NCBI GenBank assembly: GCA_023374045.1
Contig: CM041780.1
Span: forward strand, 91,849,627 to 91,913,626
DNA length: 64,000 bases
Reading direction: 5' to 3'
DNA from: Limonium bicolor
Taxonomy: Eukaryota; Streptophyta; Magnoliopsida; Caryophyllales; Plumbaginaceae
Under the pieces are notes generated by a model. The model did not search any database and had not been told where the DNA came from. It was given only the letters and a program-made list of their open reading frames with translations. A program made the translations under genes and the position numbers. This document shows, one piece after another, positions 11,445-21,925 of this stretch; position 1 is the stretch's first letter, and every line of letters starts with the position of its first letter.

Positions 11445-11720
11445 AAACCCGGGATGTACTTTTTGGTTTATGAATTGGTAATTATGTTGTAGACACTCGG
11501 TATTTGGGAATTGTATTTTATGTTGTATATGAATTTTGGTTGGAGGGCCGTTTCCAGTCATGCAGACCGTAACTGTGGTGTTGGTAATGTGGTCTGTTAA
11601 CCACGTGGGTGGTTGGCATCTGTAGCACCCGGATGAAGTTTAGAATCCGCTGCATAGTTATCTTGTAATATGGCTAGGAGCTTTGTTTGAACTATTGGAT
11701 GTTTATTCGGGGGTGTTACA
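11445..11720 (+). repeat. 3' end of a further LTR (H), interrupted by element A
   Basis: About 276 bp ending GGGGGTGTTACA, the terminus shared by A, B, C and D LTRs. It includes CCACGTGGGTGGTT and AATCCGCTGC, which match the corresponding end of the C LTR. Element A abuts it exactly, so A inserted in it; the other half lies left of the window. Confidence 0.7.
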
Positions 11721-11857
11721 CATAAGGTTTTAAATGAATACAACTTGTTACATAATTGAGAAGTTGAATAATATAAGGTATATTAAAGAATAGTAATATA
11801 CCATGCAATATAAATTAATGTTGCATGGATGCATACAACTATAGGTTATAAAATATA

Positions 11858-11862
11858 ACCAT
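11858..11862 (+). other. Target-site duplication ACCAT (left)
   Basis: ACCAT precedes TGTTGGGG and recurs at 13281-13285 directly after CTTATCA, marking the two ends of an LTR insertion. Confidence 0.85.
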
Positions 11863-13280
11863 TGTTGGGGCTGAAGATACTATATATATGCAAAGAGTAG
11901 GCAAGTGCACCTACTCGATGTAGTACCACAAGTGTCGTATCCACAAGGAAATGGGTTCTATCTCCCTTGTCTCGGTATTTAGTTATTTAATTAAAAGCGG
12001 TAAAAATATGGGTTTAGCCGGAGGCAAGCATAGTGATTCGGGTTGATAATAAAAATAGCAAACAATTAAACTAAGATGGTGTTTTAGTGGATTGAAATAA
12101 AGATGTACCCCGGGAAAGTGTAATTGCCCGGATACTCCCAAACATAACATTTTATCCTAATTTGCTCTAGTTGTCTATTAGGACTGAAGTTATGACTAAC
12201 TCTAAAAATCCTAGTGAAAGCCAAATCTTATCTAGTTGAATTAACCCTTAGATTAGGTTAGATTAATCATCACTTGATAGCCTTAAACACAAATCCTTAA
12301 CAATAACACTAAATGCACCAACTAACTAAAGAAGGAAAAATCTAGGGTTTGTCTCTCGCTCTCTTGGTCCAAATCCCTAAATCACATATGTATGAAGTTA
12401 GGAGAAACCACAAATGCACAAAGGTGATCATCTAGCACATTCATTAATTAGAGAGACAAAACAGCTATATTTAAGCAAATTAGGTTTTATATGCTAGTTT
12501 GGGGATTTGGGGTCAAAACCCCATCCCAAGGATACAAAATAGAACTACTCGGACATTAAAGAGATAAAGAAGAGGAGGGTAAAAGAGATAGTCATGGGTT
12601 GTTGAAGAAGCTTTTAATGGAGGAAGGGTCTTTCCCCTTTTTTTCTTCTTCCCCGTTCGTCGCTTTTCTCGTATTCGACTCCCTCCTCTGTTTCTTTTTG
12701 TTCTCTGTCTTTTGTTCTCTTGTGCTGTCCGTTTGATTCCGTGCAATTTCCCCCTTTCTCGAGTACGCTCCCCCGTTTTATATTTTTCACGCCGTCCCTC
12801 TACTCCCAAAAATAACGCTTCCACCATAAAGCGTTATTCTTCTTTTGTCGCTTCCGTCCATTTCCTCTCTTCCGTCCAACTGCCCGCGTCCATTTGCTCT
12901 CTTCTCAACATAGGTCACTTGAGTCTAATAAATAGAATAACATGTAGGCGTGAGAATATTTGCATGTGAGCAGCCGCCAATGTTGGTGTACGTGAGCATA
13001 ATTTGTGCATGGTGGCTTAATATTATGTGCATGGGCGTATAACATGGTGCACATGCAAACTTTGTACGTGAGGTTTGCGTGAGTGAAGAGCAAGCTGCCT
13101 GCTAGCTTGCTTAGGCGGTATACAATGTAAATTTGGAGCATTTACCTAAAATATAATAAAAATATGTAAGTTCACTAATATAAATTAAATACACTATAAA
13201 GTGGTGAAACTATGTTATAAATCATGTAAAATAAATGCGGTAATACCTCTTAAAAATATATATATATTCACCACTTATCA
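11863..13280. mobile_element. Solo LTR of about 1.4 kb inside the D LTR
   Basis: Starts TGTTGGGGCTG, ends CCACTTATCA, and is flanked by the 5-bp repeat ACCAT. Removing it rejoins two parts of the D LTR. It holds no primer site or polypurine tract and no second LTR, so it is best read as a solo LTR left by recombination. A motif resembling GTCGTATCCACAAGG near 11935 recurs in plant LTR elements, but I cannot name the family. The 12620-12900 part is pyrimidine-rich; open frames at 12513-12827 (minus) and 12712-12969 (plus) overlap it and are low-complexity. Confidence 0.82.
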
Positions 13281-15107
13281 ACCATGCATGCAACTATAGG
13301 TTATAACCCGTAGCTATGCATGTGATGTAAAAGTTGAATTAAATATACGAGTACGAACGAACTTATATAAAAGCGTAACGCTTATTAAAAACTACGGGTT
13401 GGAAAATATAATTCCTACGTTTAAAAACGTTAACTACGACGTTCTTATAAAACCGACTCCTTCGCTAAACCGAATATTAATGCATACTACGAGTAAGGGG
13501 GTTTTAAGGATAACGATACCTTAACTAATAACAGTTGAAATTCGGGGATGTAATACTGGAGTTACTGACGTTATTCGGAAATACCGAGTCACTTTGTCAT
13601 GTGGATTGACACTTAGCATTCTTCGAAATTTTAGGTCGCCCTTCAGACGTGCGCGCTCGAGAGGCTTAGTGGTCTACACTGCGCAACCTTGGACTCGGTG
13701 TACGGTATGTAAAGGGGTTTGATGCGGGTTGTCCTGAGGAATTCCTCGGGCTCGGATTTGCTTGCTATAACATGTGTGATATGTGTGTAGATATATATGG
13801 GTTGTTTACCTGTGTTTACTGCATATTTTATTATGCATGAACGTCCTTCACGACTAATACTATGTTGACTATAGATCGACTTATATAAATCTACATATTC
13901 GAGTAATGTGATTGTGATTGCAATTGTCTGACATAATACGCTAAGTATTATAAACTATGTAGCTAAAACCTAAGTAAAATACTTCGGAAACGAGACACGA
14001 CATCGTTGGTTTTTTAGACTCGCTATGAATGCTAGAATAATTCTAGGCATGAGTAAGACCCACAGGGCAGCCAACAAATAAGTGATGTTCTCTGTATTTA
14101 AAAACTGTAATGGTTTAAACGACTAACTAAGTCAACAGTGGAGTGTGGTTAAAAGTGATGCTTACCTTAATCCAGTTAGTCATTGGCTACTGGTCGCGTT
14201 GAGATCTCTTGAGTTAACCCGCATCGGGTTTACTCTGGTTTAACCCTGGTCGAGCCTAGATAGATCGACAGGCATGGTGATAACTGGGCGCCTTTAAAAA
14301 GGCAAAATATGGATGCTTTTAAAAAGGCTAAGTGAATGAGCACCTCGTGTGCATGGGACTACCGTCCAAGTGAGGTTATTTTGGGTTGTCCTAACTGACG
14401 CCCGACAGTGCTAACTGAATTAATGGATTGTGTGAGGGCCCGGGGGGCCGACCGATGTAATATGTAATAATGTTAATAAACGTTGTGTGAGTTAACAACT
14501 CTGTTGTGTTATGTGATGTGATGTTATATTGTGTGTATATTGGTAATGGCTGTTGTTTGTTTACTTGCGTTTTACAGCTTTCATTATAAACTGTAAACCG
14601 GTAATGCATGTAATGAATCTAATAAAAAGACGGTTAATACAACTAAAATGACCACTAGGGTCCTGACCCGGCATACTCAGCGTTTATCACTGAGCCTTTA
14701 TGGCATTATGCAGGTTGCTGAGCATGGATGAAGCCGGAGTTCGGGGCCGGGTAGCTAGGCTTGTTGCATTTTGGATTACCGCACGTACTCTTAGATGTTT
14801 TGTGACTGTCGTTTACTTACAGATGTTGGTATTGTACATATTTGGGATATACCTAGTCGCTCACGGTAAATGTTATGCTTTTAGAGACTTAGATGGTTGT
14901 ATAGGCGGTATCTCGTTATCACCGCGGGTTGTATTATTGTGTTATTGTTCTGTTTATGTCTTCGTATTGCTTCATCACTCGCATGGGCGAGGGATGGCAA
15001 GTAACACCCATATGAGATTTTAATTACCATTCTTTCTTTCACCGTGAGACGTGTTTATTTTTGCTAATGTGAGTGATTAATACGTTGTTACTGAGAGGGG
15101 TGTTACA

Positions 15108-15112
15108 AAAGT
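15108..15112 (+). other. Target-site duplication AAAGT of element G (left)
   Basis: AAAGT follows the end of the D LTR and precedes TGTTATGCCCC of G. The second copy, 21427-21431, follows the G 3' LTR and runs straight into D's primer-binding site. Confidence 0.95.
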
Positions 15113-17102
15113 TGTTATGCCCCAGTTTTTTTTTTATTTAATTTCGTTCTACTCTTATTTCGTTTCGGTTCCGTAAAGGGAGGATAATAATATTCCTTCT
15201 TTTCGTTCTAGTGGGATTATGTCATTTATGGCTGATTATCCAAAGTTGGAGGGAAGATCCTTTTTATTTTTGCTATTAATTAAATAAGTCGAAATTAAAC
15301 TTCCTTTTTAATATACCTCATTCTTATTTTCCTTCCCCCTTCATTTAGTTTCACGATCTTTCCCTCACGTCAGTTTCTAACATTCCCCTCTCAACTCCCG
15401 CTCTGCGTGCATATCCCTTCTCCTTCCCTTTGCTTGTTCCTCTCAATTCTTCCTCTCTGTAAATCGATCAACTAGAGTGCTGGCAGCGTCGTTGGTGATT
15501 CGAGTCCGTCAATCTCGAGTTAGGAATTCCGAGTGGGGGTTTCTGTTTCTCGTTCAAGTTCCTTGCTCCTCCTTCCGGTGTTGGTTCTTTTCGATGTGTT
15601 CGAGTGTTCGGGATTCTGAGCGAGGATTCGAGTGAAGCAGATTGTAGAGTCTACAGAGATGGCTTAGCGTCGGATGTGAGGTAAGTGGGGGATGGAATCG
15701 GGGTAGTTTACTCACCCCCGGGGACTGTTTTATTCTAGCGTTTCGGATTTGCAATTGTGATGTGTTTGTGTGCTTTCTCTTCGGTTTTGTGTTGTTGATC
15801 ATTTGGCTAAACCCCCGAGGGTACTGATTTACAATCCTATGAGTTTTGTGTGAGTTTCTGATGGTTTTGGCTGTTTTCTGCGCGTCTATTCTTCTTGGAA
15901 TTCGACAGTTTCGCTCTGTCTGAACGTCTGTCCGAACTTGCAAGTCCGGACAGGTCATCAGGCGCGTTTTGTTTTTGAAGGTTTTGAAGTGTCCGAACAT
16001 CGGTCCGGACATGTAAGTTCGGACCTGACGCGAGGACGAGTCTCCGTAAAAGTTTCGAAGTGTGTCCGAACTTGCAAGGTCGGACGCAAGTTCGGACACG
16101 AAAATTGTTTTGGCTTCTGACTCTCGACTTACGTCCGAACTTCGACGTTCGGACGTAAGTTCGGACACTGTGATTTCTGTGACTTCTGCTTCTCGGCCTC
16201 TGTCTGAACTTGCAAGGTCGGACGCAAGTTCGGACATGCCTTGTTTTTGACATAACTTCTCTGTTTTAGCTCCGCTTTGAGTTCCGTTTGCGGGGTTGGA
16301 TTCCCCTATCTGTGTACAAGCTTCTTATGCTGTTTATATGCATTTCCATGCACTTAAGATCTGTTTTGTGAGCTTTTGGTTTTGGGACCTAGTTACTTTG
16401 CTTCTAAGCCTTGGATAGTCGGGTCGGGCTGTCCCGTAGCATGCTGCGCAGGAATTCCTTCTGTTTATACTCCTTAGGGTCTCCCTTTGGACGTTATTTG
16501 ACCGACGGGTCTGTTAGCTGTCTCTACGACTTCTGTTGTGGGATCTTCGGATCCATAGGACATTGTGTGAGTCCTTCTGTTGTGTTAGCTTGTTTCTAGT
16601 GTCCCACTCTTCTGTATCCGTTTCTGAAAGTCCGACTATGATTTGAAGTGACGTTCTGCTCTGCTTCTGTTTTGTGCTTCCTTTCTGTCTGATTATATTG
16701 ACTCCGCCTTCTTCTCTGTTTATAAACTATTCTTCTACTTCTGTTTTGAGTGGGCTTCCTTGAGGAAGTCTTCTGCTTGCTGGGCTGTTTAGCTCACCCC
16801 TTTACTTTGTTGCAGATTGAGCTCGTGGGATCTTCTCTCTCTTTTCCCTTGCTGGAGCTTCATTTGTTTACGTTTTGTTGACTTTGTTTACTTTGCGCGT
16901 TGGACGCTTTAGAGTTGTGTAGCCTTCGGGCCTCTCTTTGTATTCGACTTATAAGTATTTAGATCTTGTAAACTCTTTAGGTATTTATACAAGTTTGTTA
17001 TTTGGTTTTGGGATTCGTTTTGCTTAGAGCCTTGCGACGTTAGGTAGTAGACTCGCGGCGTGTAACGGCCCTAACTCCTAGGCCGGTTTTGGGGTCGTTA
17101 CA
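15113..17102 (+). repeat. 5' LTR of element G
   Basis: Starts TGTTATGCCCC, ends GGGGTCGTTACA. A CT-rich stretch at about 15315-15470 may be leader sequence. A strong donor-like site (GAG|GTAAGT at 15680/15681) and an acceptor-like site (TTTGTTGCAG ending 16815) could bound a 1.1-kb intron that contains the palindromic cassette. The long minus-strand frame 15554-16237 reflects repeated stop-poor palindromes, not a gene. Confidence 0.95.
15918..16236 (+). repeat. Palindromic cassette of the G 5' LTR
   Basis: Five clusters of inverted GTCCGAACTTGC / GCAAGTTCGGAC arms are spaced roughly 55-75 bp apart, with variants such as GTCCGGAC and GGTCGGAC. Spacers contain sequence like GACTCTCGACTTAC. The second copy is 20243-20560 in the 3' LTR. 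Confidence 0.92.
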
Positions 17103-17107
17103 TTTAG

Positions 17108-17120
17108 TGGTATCAGAGCC
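17108..17120 (+). other. Primer-binding site of element G (initiator tRNA-Met)
   Basis: TGGTATCAGAGCC starts five bases after the LTR end TTACA. Confidence 0.95.
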
Positions 17121-18104
17121 AGGTTTGGCTTTCTTTGGGTTTTGTGGGTGTCTGCATGTCTACGCTTCCGTGTCATTGTTTGATATGTGCTAAGTGTTGT
17201 ATATTGCATGATTTGTCTGCTATCTGTTGTTTGATTTGAATGTTTCCTGGAGTCTGTTGAGTGCGTCTGCTCTGTGGTTGTCCACTATCAGAGTAGTGCA
17301 GCGGAAGCGTAGTGTCTGATTGTCTATGTGCTTTCTATGCTTTGAGTCTAAATCTGAGGGAGTCGGGTCCTTTGGGAAAGGATGACCGAATGCAAGTTTC
17401 AGTTGTGAGCTTCAGTGGTGTGTTTTGTTGTGTGAGTTGTCTTCTGTGCTGGGTGTTAGTCAGATTTGTTTGGGTTGTGTGGCATGTGGAATTGGAATAG
17501 TTTGGATGGTGTGAGAAACTAAATTGTGAGTTTGGTGGTTTTTAGTTGTGTGTTCTGATTGGGCAGTGTGCTGTGCGGAGTCACGTGTGTGACTTCTGGT
17601 GAGGATAGGTTGTGTGATAAGTTGTGACGTGGTTCAAGAGTGTTTCAGTTGTGCGATCCGGCTAGGTGTGTGCTTTAGCTCTTGGTTAGATGTGCTGTGA
17701 GTATGGCCTACGAGTTGAGTAAGGTAATGTGTTGTGATGTGAGTTCGGGTGTGCGCTTGGTCTATATGTTCTGTGTTTGTGTGTGGGTTTGGTTTGCGAG
17801 GTCTGAGTTGAGTGATGAGTGTCTAGGAGTGCTTCAGCGTGTGTTCCGGAGTGTAGGTTGTGCTTTAGTTCTGAGTGGGTTGTGGTGTGAGCTTAGCATG
17901 TGAAGTTCTGCGTTTGGGTGAGAATCTTAGCTGAGAGTCTTGAGTTGTGTGATGGGAGAAAATGGGTGCTTCAGTGTGTGTTTCAGAGGGTGTGTTGAGC
18001 TTTGGTTTTGTGTGGCTTAAGGTATGGGTTTGAGAGATTTGTTTGGTTGGTCCTTTGTAGAAGGACGTCTTCTGAGAGAGTTTAGCATTCCTTCTGTGTC
18101 TCTA

Positions 18105-19340
18105 GGATGAGCTTTAGTAATCTTCTGTTATGTTCCTTCAGTTTGTCAGTCAGCAGCTGGTGCGACTACTGCCCTAAGCCTTCAAGCTTTGTCTTCTATG
18201 ATCTTGTGCTTTGCTTGTTCTGTTAGTGAATTTGCCTGTGAGGTTGGGTGTTGGCTCGAGCAAGTTAGAGCTTTTGAGATGAGTGGTTATTTTTTTTTTT
18301 GTGCTTCCTGATCCTTCGTGCTTCTGTTCCGCTTCTTTTGTTAGTGAGCCAGCCAGTAAACTTTGAGTGCTAGCTCTATGAGGTTAGAGCCTCTAAATTG
18401 GGTGAGTGTTCTTCTTGCGCCTTGGGGCTAACCTTCTGTTGAGTTCCTCTGTTAGCCTATCAGTAGTGAGTCTCAGTGTTGTGCATATGCTTCGAGTTTA
18501 ACCTTCTGTAACTATCTGATTTGCTCCTTCCGTTAGTGAATCAATCTGAGAGGTCCGTGTGATAGCTGGTGCAAAGTTAGAGTTTCTGGAAGTGTGAGGG
18601 TTCTTTCCATGCCTTGGTGTTGAGCTTTTTAGTAATTCCCATTTTGGTTCCTTCTATCTGTGAAACAGTCAGTGATTCGGTGAGCTGGCCCGTGTAATAT
18701 AGAGCTCTGAGATTGTGAGTGTTCCTTCAGTGCCCTAAAGTTAAGTGGTTAGGTAATCTTTTGTTGTGTTCCTTCTATTAGTGAGTCTGCTAGTATGCTT
18801 TGCAAGGCGGGTCTCTAAAGTGTGTGGGTGCTTCTCTTGTGCTTTGAGACTAAGTGTTGGTGACCTTCTAGTGTGCTCTCCTGTCAGTCAGTTAGCAGTG
18901 AGATGAGAATGTTCCAGCTCCTTCAGGCCTAGCCTTCAGTAACCTTCTGCTTCGTTCTTTTGTTAGCGTTTGAGCCAGTAGGTTCGGTGTGTTAGCATGG
19001 GTATGATTAGCGATGTGGAGTGTGTTTCCTGTGCCTTAGTCTGAGATTGTGGGGGCCTTCTGGTATGTTCCATGTCTGTTAGTCAGTGGTGAGTCTGGGT
19101 GTGGCTCCTGTGCTTTCAGGGTTAGTTCTTAGTTACCTTTGCTTCGTTCCTTCGGTCAGTAAGTCAGTTGTCAAGTTGAAGTGTTAGCTCTGTGAGATGT
19201 AAGTGTTTCCTTCCGTGCTCTAAAGTTTTGTGCACCAGTAATCTTCTTCTTGTCCTTCTGCCAGTCTATCAGTTGTGAATCTTGTTCTGAGTGTCAGCTC
19301 CCTGTGTGGTTGACCTTTCGATCTGTGAGTTTCTTTTTGC
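18105..19340 (+). repeat. Degenerate tandem array in the G interior
   Basis: A pattern resembling GTAATCTTCTGTTNTGTTCC, then TTCTGTTAGTGAGTCAGT, then GTTAGCTC/GTTAGAGCTC recurs about eleven times. Recognisable starts are near 18117, 18322, 18431, 18508, 18634, 18754, 18862, 18937, 19054, 19133 and 19238, so most units are about 75 to 125 bp. Copies are well diverged. Confidence 0.65.
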
Positions 19341-19428
19341 ATGCCTTAGTGATTGTAGTATTCCTGCACTTGAAGTGCATCTGCTCGTATTCCGGGTTTC
19401 ATCGAATTTCGAGGACGAAATTCTTTTT

Positions 19429-19439
19429 AAGGGGGGTAT
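19429..19439 (+). other. Polypurine tract of element G
   Basis: AAGGGGGGTAT lies two bases before the 3' LTR start at 19442. Confidence 0.9.
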
Positions 19440-19441
19440 AA

Positions 19442-21426
19442 TGTTATGCCCCAGTTTTTTTTTATTTAATTTCGTTCTACTCTTATTTCGTTTCGGTTCC
19501 GTAAAGGGAGGATAATAATATTCCTTATTTTCGTTCTAGTGGGATTATGTCATTTATGGCTGATTATCCAAAGTTGGAGGGAAGGTCCTTTTTATTTTTG
19601 CTATTAATTAAATAAGTCGAAATTAAACTTCCTTTTTAATATACCTCATTCTTATTTTCCTTCCCCCTTCATTTAGTTTCACGATCTTTCCCTCACGTCA
19701 GTTTCTAACATTCCCCTCTCACCTCCCGCTCTGCGTGCGTATCCCTTCTCCTTCCCTTTGCTTGTTCCTCTCAATTCTTCCTCTCTGTAAATCGATCAAC
19801 TAGAGTGCTGGCAGCGTCGTTGGTGATTCGAGTCCGTCAATCTCGAGTTAGGAATTCCGAGTGGGGGTTTCTGTTTCTCGTTCAAGTTCCTTGCTCCTCC
19901 TTCCGGTGTTGGTTCTTTTCGATGTGTTCGAGTGTTCGGGATTCTGAGCGAGGATTCGAGTGAAGCAGATTGTAGAGTCTACTGAGATGGCTTAGCGTCG
20001 GATGTGAGGTAAGTGGGGGATGGAATCGGGGTAGTTTACTCACCCCCGGGGACTGTTTTATTCTAGCGTTTCGGATTTGCAATTGTGCTGTGTTTGTGTG
20101 CTTTCTCTTCGGTTTTGTGTTGTTGATCGTTTGGCTAAACCCCCGAGGGTAGCTGATTTCATCCTATGATTTTTGTTGATTTCTGATGGTTTTGGCTGTT
20201 TTCTGCGCGTCTATTCTTCTTGGAATTCGACAGTTTCGCTCTGTCCGAACGTCTGTCCGAACTTGCAAGTCCGGACAGGTCATCGGGCGCGTTTTGTTTT
20301 TGAAGATTTTGAAGTGTCCGAACATCGGTCCGGACATGTAAGTTCGGACCTGACGCGAGGACGAGTCTCCGTAAAAGTTTCGAAGTGTGTCCGAACTTGC
20401 AAGGTCGGACGCAAGTTCGGACACGAAGATTGTTTTGGCTTCTGACTCTCGACTTACGTCCGAACTTCGACGTTCGGACGTAAGTTCGGACACTGTGATT
20501 TCTGTGACTTCTGCTTCTCGGCCTCTGTCCGAACTTGCAAGGTCGGACGCAAGTTCGGACATGCCTCTGTTTTTGACATAACATCTCTGTTTTAGCTCCG
20601 TTTTGAGTTCCGTTTGCGGGGTTGGATTCCCCTATCTGTGTACAAACTTCTTATGCTGTTTATATGCATTTCCATGCACTTAAGATCTGTTTTGCGAGAT
20701 TTTGGTTTTGGGACCTAGTTACTTTGCTTCTGAGCCTTGGATAGTCGGGTCGGGCTGTCCCGTAGCATGCTGCAGGAATTCCTTCTGTTTATACTCCTTA
20801 GGGTCTCCCTTTGGACGTTATTTGACCGACGGGTCTGTTAGCTGTCTCTACGGCTTCTGTTGTGGGATCTTCGGATCCATAGGACATTGTGTGAGTCCTT
20901 CTGTTGTGTTAGCTTGTTTCTAGTGTCCCACTCTTCTGTATCCGTTTCTGAAAGTCCGACTATGATTTGAAGTGACGTTCTGCTCTGCTTCTGTTTTGTG
21001 CTTCCTTTCTGTCTGATTATATTGACTCCGCCTTCTTCTCTGTTTATAAACTATTCTTCTACTTCTGTTTTGAGTGGGCTTCCTTGAGGAAGTCTTCTGC
21101 TTGCTGGGCTGTTTAGCTCACCCCTTTACTTTGTTGCAGATTGAGCTCGTGGGATCTTCTCTCTCTTGTCCCTTGCTGGAGCTTCGTTTGTTTACGTTTT
21201 GTTGACTTTGTTTACTTTGCGCGTTGGACGCTTTAGAGTTGTGTAGCCTTCGGGCCTCTCTTTGTATTTGACTTATAAGTATTTAGATCTTGTAAACTCT
21301 TTTGGTATTTATACAAGTTTGTTATTTGGTTTTGGGATTCGTTTTGCTTAGAGCCTTGCGACGTTAGGTAGTAGACTCGCGGCGTGTAACGGCCCTAACT
21401 CCTAGGCCGGTTTTGGGGTCGTTACA
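19442..21426 (+). repeat. 3' LTR of element G
   Basis: A near-identical copy of 15113-17102 with a few substitutions and short indels, so G inserted recently. It carries the same donor-like (GT at 20009) and acceptor-like (AG ending 21139) sites and the cassette at 20243-20560. Confidence 0.95.
20243..20560 (+). repeat. Palindromic cassette of the G 3' LTR
   Basis: Same array as in the 5' LTR. At the first arm it reads GTCCGAAC where the 5' copy has GTCTGAAC, restoring the arm; the last arm shows the same difference. Confidence 0.92.
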
Positions 21427-21430
21427 AAAG

Positions 21431-21442
21431 TGGTATCAGAGC
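21431..21442 (+). other. Primer-binding site of element D (initiator tRNA-Met)
   Basis: TGGTATCAGAGC, followed by GGAGTACCGCT, which can pair with AGAGC-type sequence as in A and C. It belongs to the D LTR ending at 15107 and is separated from it only by element G. Confidence 0.92.
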
Positions 21443-21659
21443 GGAGTACCGCTATGATGACGAGATACTAGGAATTAAACAGTGAGCCTAGGATTAGGGA
21501 AACACGGGATACGTCGGTGAGGTACGAGACGACTCGTTATATGAAAGTAAGTTTAAATGACGCACTACGCGTGTACTTGTTAGCCTTTAAAGGCAATCCA
21601 ATATCTACTGTGTGTTACGGTATATTTACCGAATTGTAATACGACAATCTGTACTACAG
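21443..21659 (+). mobile_element. 5' untranslated leader of element D
   Basis: About 217 bp between primer site and the gag start. I see no open frame or repeat in it. Confidence 0.6.
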
Positions 21660-21925
21660 ATGGCTGGTAGACCTAGAGGCCGCGGAGCCAGCAGAGGGGC
21701 CGGTGGCGACATCGTATCCTAGGCGTTACTGAGGCAGTTGCTGCCATACTCACTCAGCTTGGGGGAGCAATACCCCACCCACCGCAGCCCCGTGAAGTTA
21801 ATTGGCTGAGTGTCCGAGACATGACCACTGACGTACTCAGGGAGCCGGACCCCGTCGCCTTGGAGCGCTATATTGTGGAGCATGAGAAGACCTTCTAAGC
21901 CTTGCGAGTGCCAGCTGACCAGAGG
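21660..21925 (+). pseudogene. gag: gag start fragment of element D (Ty3/gypsy)
   Basis: The ATG at 21660 opens a short basic, glycine- and arginine-rich frame (MAGRPRGRGASRG) that stops at TAG near 21719. A second frame continues with text typical of a retrotransposon gag N-terminus, including LSVRDMTTDVL, EKTF, a stop, then LRVPADQR. Gag would form the virus-like particle. The frame is broken at least twice and stops where the E LTR begins. The position after a primer site and leader supports the call; family assignment beyond Ty3/gypsy is inference. Confidence 0.7.

Larger units (their letters stand above)
11721..15107 (+). repeat. 5' LTR of element D (right-hand part, interrupted)
   Basis: Ends GAGGGGTGTTACA at 15107, and the rest of D resumes after element G with AAAGTGGTATCAGAGC. 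From about 13300 it aligns with the end of the solo LTR at 58124-63992 (shared ATTCGGAAATACCGA, AAAAAGACGGTTAATAC and TTTATGCAGG near 14705) and with 25690-26700 of E. A 1.4-kb solo LTR interrupts it at 11863-13280. The frame at 14700-15023 (107 codons) lies inside the LTR and I do not consider it a gene. Confidence 0.82.
17103..19441 (+). mobile_element. Non-coding internal region of element G
   Basis: 2.3 kb of G/T-rich sequence between primer site and 3' LTR with no open frame above about 75 codons and no retroviral motif. Near 17288 it has ATCAGAGTAGTGCAGCGG, which closely resembles sequence inside A (5505) and B (51790). From about 18105 onward it is a degenerate tandem array. Confidence 0.85.
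15113..21426 (+). mobile_element. Element G: complete non-coding LTR retrotransposon, 6.3 kb
   Basis: Two near-identical LTRs (15113-17102 and 19442-21426), a tRNA-Met primer site, a polypurine tract and a 5-bp duplication AAAGT define a complete element. The interior is only about 2.3 kb and contains no gag or pol, so G is non-autonomous. The sequence just before its polypurine tract, TTTCGAGGACGAAATTC, is typical of the 3' end of Tekay/Del-type chromoviruses. G split element D between LTR and primer site. Confidence 0.95.

Noticed and set aside
14700..15023. 107-codon frame at the end of the D LTR
   Set aside because: It lies in LTR sequence; the aligned part of the solo LTR (63601-63900) has stops in the same frame.
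15554..16237. Longest minus-strand frame in the G LTR (227 codons, repeated SELASDLASSD text) and its partner frames on both strands
   Set aside because: Several frames on both strands are open at once because the palindromes lack stop triplets. The frame is damaged in the second LTR copy, and the text is low-complexity.
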